A program made the translations under genes and the position numbers. DNA of 64,000 nt from assembly GCA_029817715.1 (NCBI GenBank), contig JARUPY010000309.1, positions 40,409 through 104,408 on the forward strand, written 5' to 3'. This document shows, one piece after another, positions 59,884 to 64,000 of this stretch (positions are counted from its first letter, which is position 1; each line of letters starts with the position of its first letter). Below the pieces are notes generated by a model. It did not search any database and was not told where the DNA came from. It was given only the letters and a program-made list of their open reading frames with translations. Origin of the DNA: Melastoma dodecandrum (Eukaryota; Streptophyta; Magnoliopsida; Myrtales; Melastomataceae).

Positions 59884-62800
59884 GACATAGGGTTACATGG
59901 TTGCTATGGTTGCTGCACATAGATACCCCTATGTGTTGAGGGCCTTCAGAGTAGTACTCAGAGTCGTGATTTGTGAGTAACACTTCTATTGCTTGACTTG
60001 CTTTTTCTTACGCAAGAAGAGTCCTAATACCCGAGGGAAATTTATCATATATATGTTACCTGTAATGTGTTATCTGTAGGAGGCTTTCCTTCTCTTCATT
60101 TACTTGCTCTGACTGTTAGCCCAGATGGCTGAGAGGTGACGAGAGGCGCAGACAGCGGTTCCGGATGCCTACTGTTGTCATGTGTATGAAGTTCCAATTT
60201 GATGGATACTCATTAGACTCTTCCTATATGATGGAGCTATTTTCCTTTAATGGGTCGTTCCTTGATAGTTAGTGGCCCAATACAATTCTCCTATCATGGA
60301 GAACTGTATGTGTAATAATGCTTCAAAATATAAACGTAGTTGTTTGTTCTCTACTTGATGACACATATGTGAGTTATCTTAGGAATGCTTGACTCTTTCT
60401 GGGAAGTTTGGATCACCAGATATTATTTTGTATGATACTTGGCAGTTAACTAGCTCAATAGGGAAGGAAAACAGTATGGCTAGTGATGTTCCACATAGCA
60501 ACGGCTTTCGCTTAGCTTTTTGGATTGAGAGTGAGTGACTGTTGTAATTCACATATTCTCTATTTAACTGAGCTCTAATTTTTACTCTCTTTCTTGCAGG
60601 TCTTTATTCATCTTCCCGGATCGATCTCCTCTGCATTCTACTATCAAACTTCTAACCGATACCAATAACGATGACCAGTAATTTGAGTTTATGTGTTTCC
60701 ACTAAGGTGTGCCGCATCCTTTCTTGTTTATAACGTTTTCTTCTTATAATAGGAATTTTGTGCTGTCCATCTAGTAATAAAGCCCCAACCAGATGTATGC
60801 TCGGACTCTTACACTTGTGCTTTCACATGCTGTATTGTAGTTTGGGAAATCATATGATACCCCTAGGCAGTACTAGCTGGTTCTAATATTGGAATTGTCA
60901 AGCAATTGAAATTGCTGAAGAATTTGCATAGATGGCTAGTATAGTGCTTGTGTTGCTTTCTTGTCATTCATCTCTATTAATTAGTTCCATGTCTTTTAGT
61001 TTGGATGCTTGTTTTTTCGTAGTCTGAGGAAAGTTATAAAACGGACATTCTGCTTAACTTTTCTTTTACAGTTCATCATAAGCTAAGAGTATTACAGACT
61101 GATGATGAATTGTTGGGAAACCAGGCATTTGAGGATATCTTCCGACACGTGTATGTTTGTATGGGATGGTGGAATGAACACCAACCGTACGCCAGTCATG
61201 AATGGATTGCCAGGGTTGCTGACCACAGATTCTGAAGCTTGTTCCCAACGTTGCGGTTTGAAACATCCATTGTTTATGACCAATTAATCTTGTGTGGCAT
61301 TGTGAATAAATTGTACTAGTTTTTTAACCGCTGTTTTATTTTGACTCTATAGCATTTTTTCATTTCCGACACAACACTTCGATGCTTTGACGTTTTTGGT
61401 GCCAATCGACGATGGAGTCTATTCCCCAACGTGAGTATAACCTTTGTTTTCAAGTGGCCATGCATGCTCGCGTTTCTGCTGTCAATTATAGTCTAATTTA
61501 TAATTGTCTTGTATAACGCATGACATTCCCATTTTTTAGTGGTGCTGGATTTCTCATGGTGGTGTCAATAGGGCTCTTCTTGTAGCTTCGTTGTCTCGCA
61601 GCTTTATCCTAAATGCAGTCCCTAGCTCATTGCTTGGTATCCCACGTTTTTTATAGAGGTATATACCCAATGGGCGCCGCTGGTGGGCACACCTCCTGTG
61701 GATGCTTTAGTCTCAATTGCATCGCGGTGCTGAAACTAGGATCTTTCCGTGTTGTGTGGGGGTGGGGAAAAAAAAAAAAGAAAAAAAAAATTACGTACGA
61801 ATTCTCGGGACCGAACCAACATTACTATGGCTATTTATCCCCTCCCGCGCTTACTCTTGCAATGGAGACTCTTAGCTACAATGTCTCCACCTGCACCTTG
61901 CGAGTGATGATGGAGCAAATTCCACTATTTGGTCAATCGAAAATATGCGATGTATCACAGGCCTGGAAAAAAAAAAAATGTTTTTTCCTTTTGCGCATCC
62001 CTCGAATTCTTTATGTTTCATTTTGAGTAGTTTTGTACTGCTTGTCCTTTTTCTATTATGACAGGCGATTGCAGAGCTGAATAAAGGAAGTGGGTGTGCC
62101 TATATTTGAGCGCATATGAGTTCTTTTCGGAAGAGCATATAAAAAAATTATTTTGCTGGTTGGAAGTTTCTCGCTGGCTGATGTTAGTTGATTTTGCGGT
62201 TCCCTAGGAGAAGGGTTTGGGTGGAATCCAACGGCCTGAGGGCAGTTTGATATTTGTGGGTAGCATCTACCCATTCCTTCTTTATAAAATCCCAACTTTG
62301 CGCTTTTACGCCCTAAAAGACAAGAAACGAACAAGAAAACAAAAATAAGGAAAAAACCAAAAAGACTTTGAGTTTTGACATAGTATTTTGTTAGTTTGTT
62401 TCAATTCTACGCAGCCGTGAACTTTGTTTTGTGCCGCTGAGCGTGACATGCTCTTAATATGTTGATGGGACGTTGCAATGCAATCCTTACCATTACGCGT
62501 ATGCAGATCACATCACGGCGCCAGTGTAGAGCGCATACAGCCTATTTTCATGGGCTTGACAGAGGAGGACAGGGCCGGGACGCTTCAAGTGGAGGTCAAC
62601 AAATTAGCCCTAGGTGGGACAGTCCCGACTGAGTTCCGGCATTTCCATTACCCTGTATCTGTTTTTGGCATAAACGGGAGATGGACATATATGTCTCTCA
62701 ATGTCCGTTAGAGAAGGCAGGATTTCCTCGCTTATGTGTTAAGCGTGGGTTATAACCGAGTATTAGATCTTCAGACTGCACACATCCCCCCAAAAAGGGG

Positions 62801-64000
62801 TGATTAGCAGTATGTCCTACGAAAGAAAATGCTGACATGGGGTCGGAACTGGATCTGAGGCTCAGAGATCTGAATGAGAGAGCTGCATTTTAGTTCAATC
62901 AGAGAGAGGATTTTGAAAGCTGCGATATGACTAGATAATCGTTTTCAATCTGTTAGTCCCGTTGTTGGCGGAGTTCGTCAGAGCCTGAAGTTCTAACTCC
63001 CAGCATCAAATAACTCTGTCTCCTCTTAGAGTCCTCGATGGCAGTAGTTGTAAGGGAGTAAAGTCTTGGTGGAGGAGGACGGAAATATGGTCTGTAACTG
63101 GGAGTGTCGAAAGACTGGCCCGTATAGTAGAATCGTTAATGTTGTCTTCCGAAATTGGGAGTTCTTGGTGTTACTGCTAATGTCCAATTCAGTGCTTGAC
63201 TTACAACATTTGGCTTAGTGTGGGTTGGTCTATTGTGAGGATATGTTCGGGTTGAATCGGCAGTTGGGGAGCCAGAGAATGGGCAACAATGGACGAGGTG
63301 TTTTGGGTTGCGTTGAGGGTGCGAGTACCAATCCCAGAACCCCTCAGGGTTAATCATGTGAGGCCGATTTAAAACTCTCCTAGGGCAATGCAGTGCACTT
63401 TTCTGTTAGGAAAACTGCAGAACGGAATATGGAGGTTGTAGTTTGTTCGCCTTAGCTTGTTCCCTTTAATATCACCTCAGTAATTCTTATAGTTTGCATC
63501 TAGTATATAGAACTTTACTCATCGGTCGCGTTAGTACTGATTGTCCCTTGAAAGGCACATGTTTGTTTGTCCCAAATGGGTAGTCCTGCATTAGTCACTA
63601 AGGTTCATCGCTTCTTCCAATATGGCTACGTATGGATGTTGGCCCCCTATACTTGATTTTCTTTTCTGTTCAACATGTATGTTGTTTCATTGAGCTAAGC
63701 ACAAATGCTGAGGTGTTGGATTGGATACTACAGTGCAAGGCGTGGCAATTGATTCTGACTTGCAGACAGCAGTGAGTGATAAGGTTACGAGTCTGATCAT
63801 AGATACTCTAAGCATTGCTTGTGACTCTTTTCATACTTGCAATTTACAGGACAAATCCCTCTGTGTTTAGTTGTGGTTCTAGCTCAGTGGCAGGTTGCGA
63901 CTACACAAAAAAACTTAGAGCCTTTTCGAGGGTAGTGTTGAACATTGAACTAAAAGGAGACTTTCAGAGTTGGACGTGTGAAAAAAATGTCAGAAGTAAG
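56972..64000. other. Seven kilobases without a nameable gene
   Basis: T-rich plus strand, no frame longer than about 140 codons and no domain I recognise. Possible gene features on the plus strand: a pyrimidine-rich leader-like stretch 57420-57770 ending in ATGGTGAGT (57769), which could be a start codon followed at once by a splice donor. CTTTCTTGCAG (60589-60599) leads to a short frame MTSNLSLCVSTK and a GTGTGC donor, and TTTCTTTTACAG (61061-61072) leads to a 54-codon open stretch. These could be parts of a diverged or non-coding gene. Simple runs: T19 at 59762-59780, C28 at 59856-59883. Confidence 0.3.
59856..59883. repeat. C28 homopolymer
   Basis: Twenty-eight C in a row, about 75 bases after a run of 19 T (59762-59780). 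Confidence 0.9.

Overview
The window is nuclear DNA of a flowering plant, probably a eudicot. It is AT-rich, its genes have GT-AG introns, it encodes a chloroplast-type lipoxygenase and an IQ67-domain protein, and most of the rest is plant LTR retrotransposon and hAT DNA in several states of decay. No organelle, bacterial or viral gene was seen. Only two host genes look intact. First, a 13-lipoxygenase of the plastid type lies on the minus strand (1265-5880). Its nine exons join without a frame error into 909 residues with all five iron ligands. Its promoter at 5983-6346 carries a TATA box, two close G-boxes and a W-box, as expected of a jasmonate-pathway gene. Second, an IQD calmodulin-binding protein lies on the plus strand (40142-41489), with three exons, 360 residues, and the family's phase-0 intron inside the IQ67 domain. 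|| Layout: 1-1000 holds repeats (a G16 run, a 25-bp GTCGAC tandem array) beyond the 3' end of the lipoxygenase. 1265-6350 is the lipoxygenase and its promoter. 7562-28353 is a Copia element on the minus strand, split at 9894/26066 by a whole 16.2-kb Gypsy element of the Tat/Ogre type (9895-26065), with the 5-bp target duplication ATACT on both sides. 29800-32018 is a decayed hAT transposase gene that keeps an intron. 32050-33800 holds LTR-like and hAT-MITE-like repeats. 34590-35365 holds a scrap of a receptor kinase beside a dense block of inverted repeats. 35430-37540 is a broken Gypsy gag on the minus strand, and 37853-37926 is a damaged tRNA-Ile(AAU). 40051-41489 is the IQD gene. 42580-43680 is an array of a ~191-bp unit, followed by a piece of a Tat-type LTR ending at 44788. 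45023-49887 is a second, related Copia element on the minus strand whose 5' LTR is cut short. 52020-56971 is a strongly decayed LTR element. 57000-64000 has no gene I can name. || How the parts relate: the two host genes are not functionally linked by anything visible. The transposons form a clear order of events: a Copia element inserted, then the Tat element inserted into it. The related Copia copy at 45-50 kb shows the uninterrupted sequence at the same point. The most unusual structure is in the Tat element. It has a 2.3-kb LTR that carries its own primer-binding-site motif about 310 bases before its end, an extra ORF upstream of gag with plant-mobile-domain-like sequence, a G-patch fused after the protease, a likely intron between protease and reverse transcriptase, and two RNase H domains.
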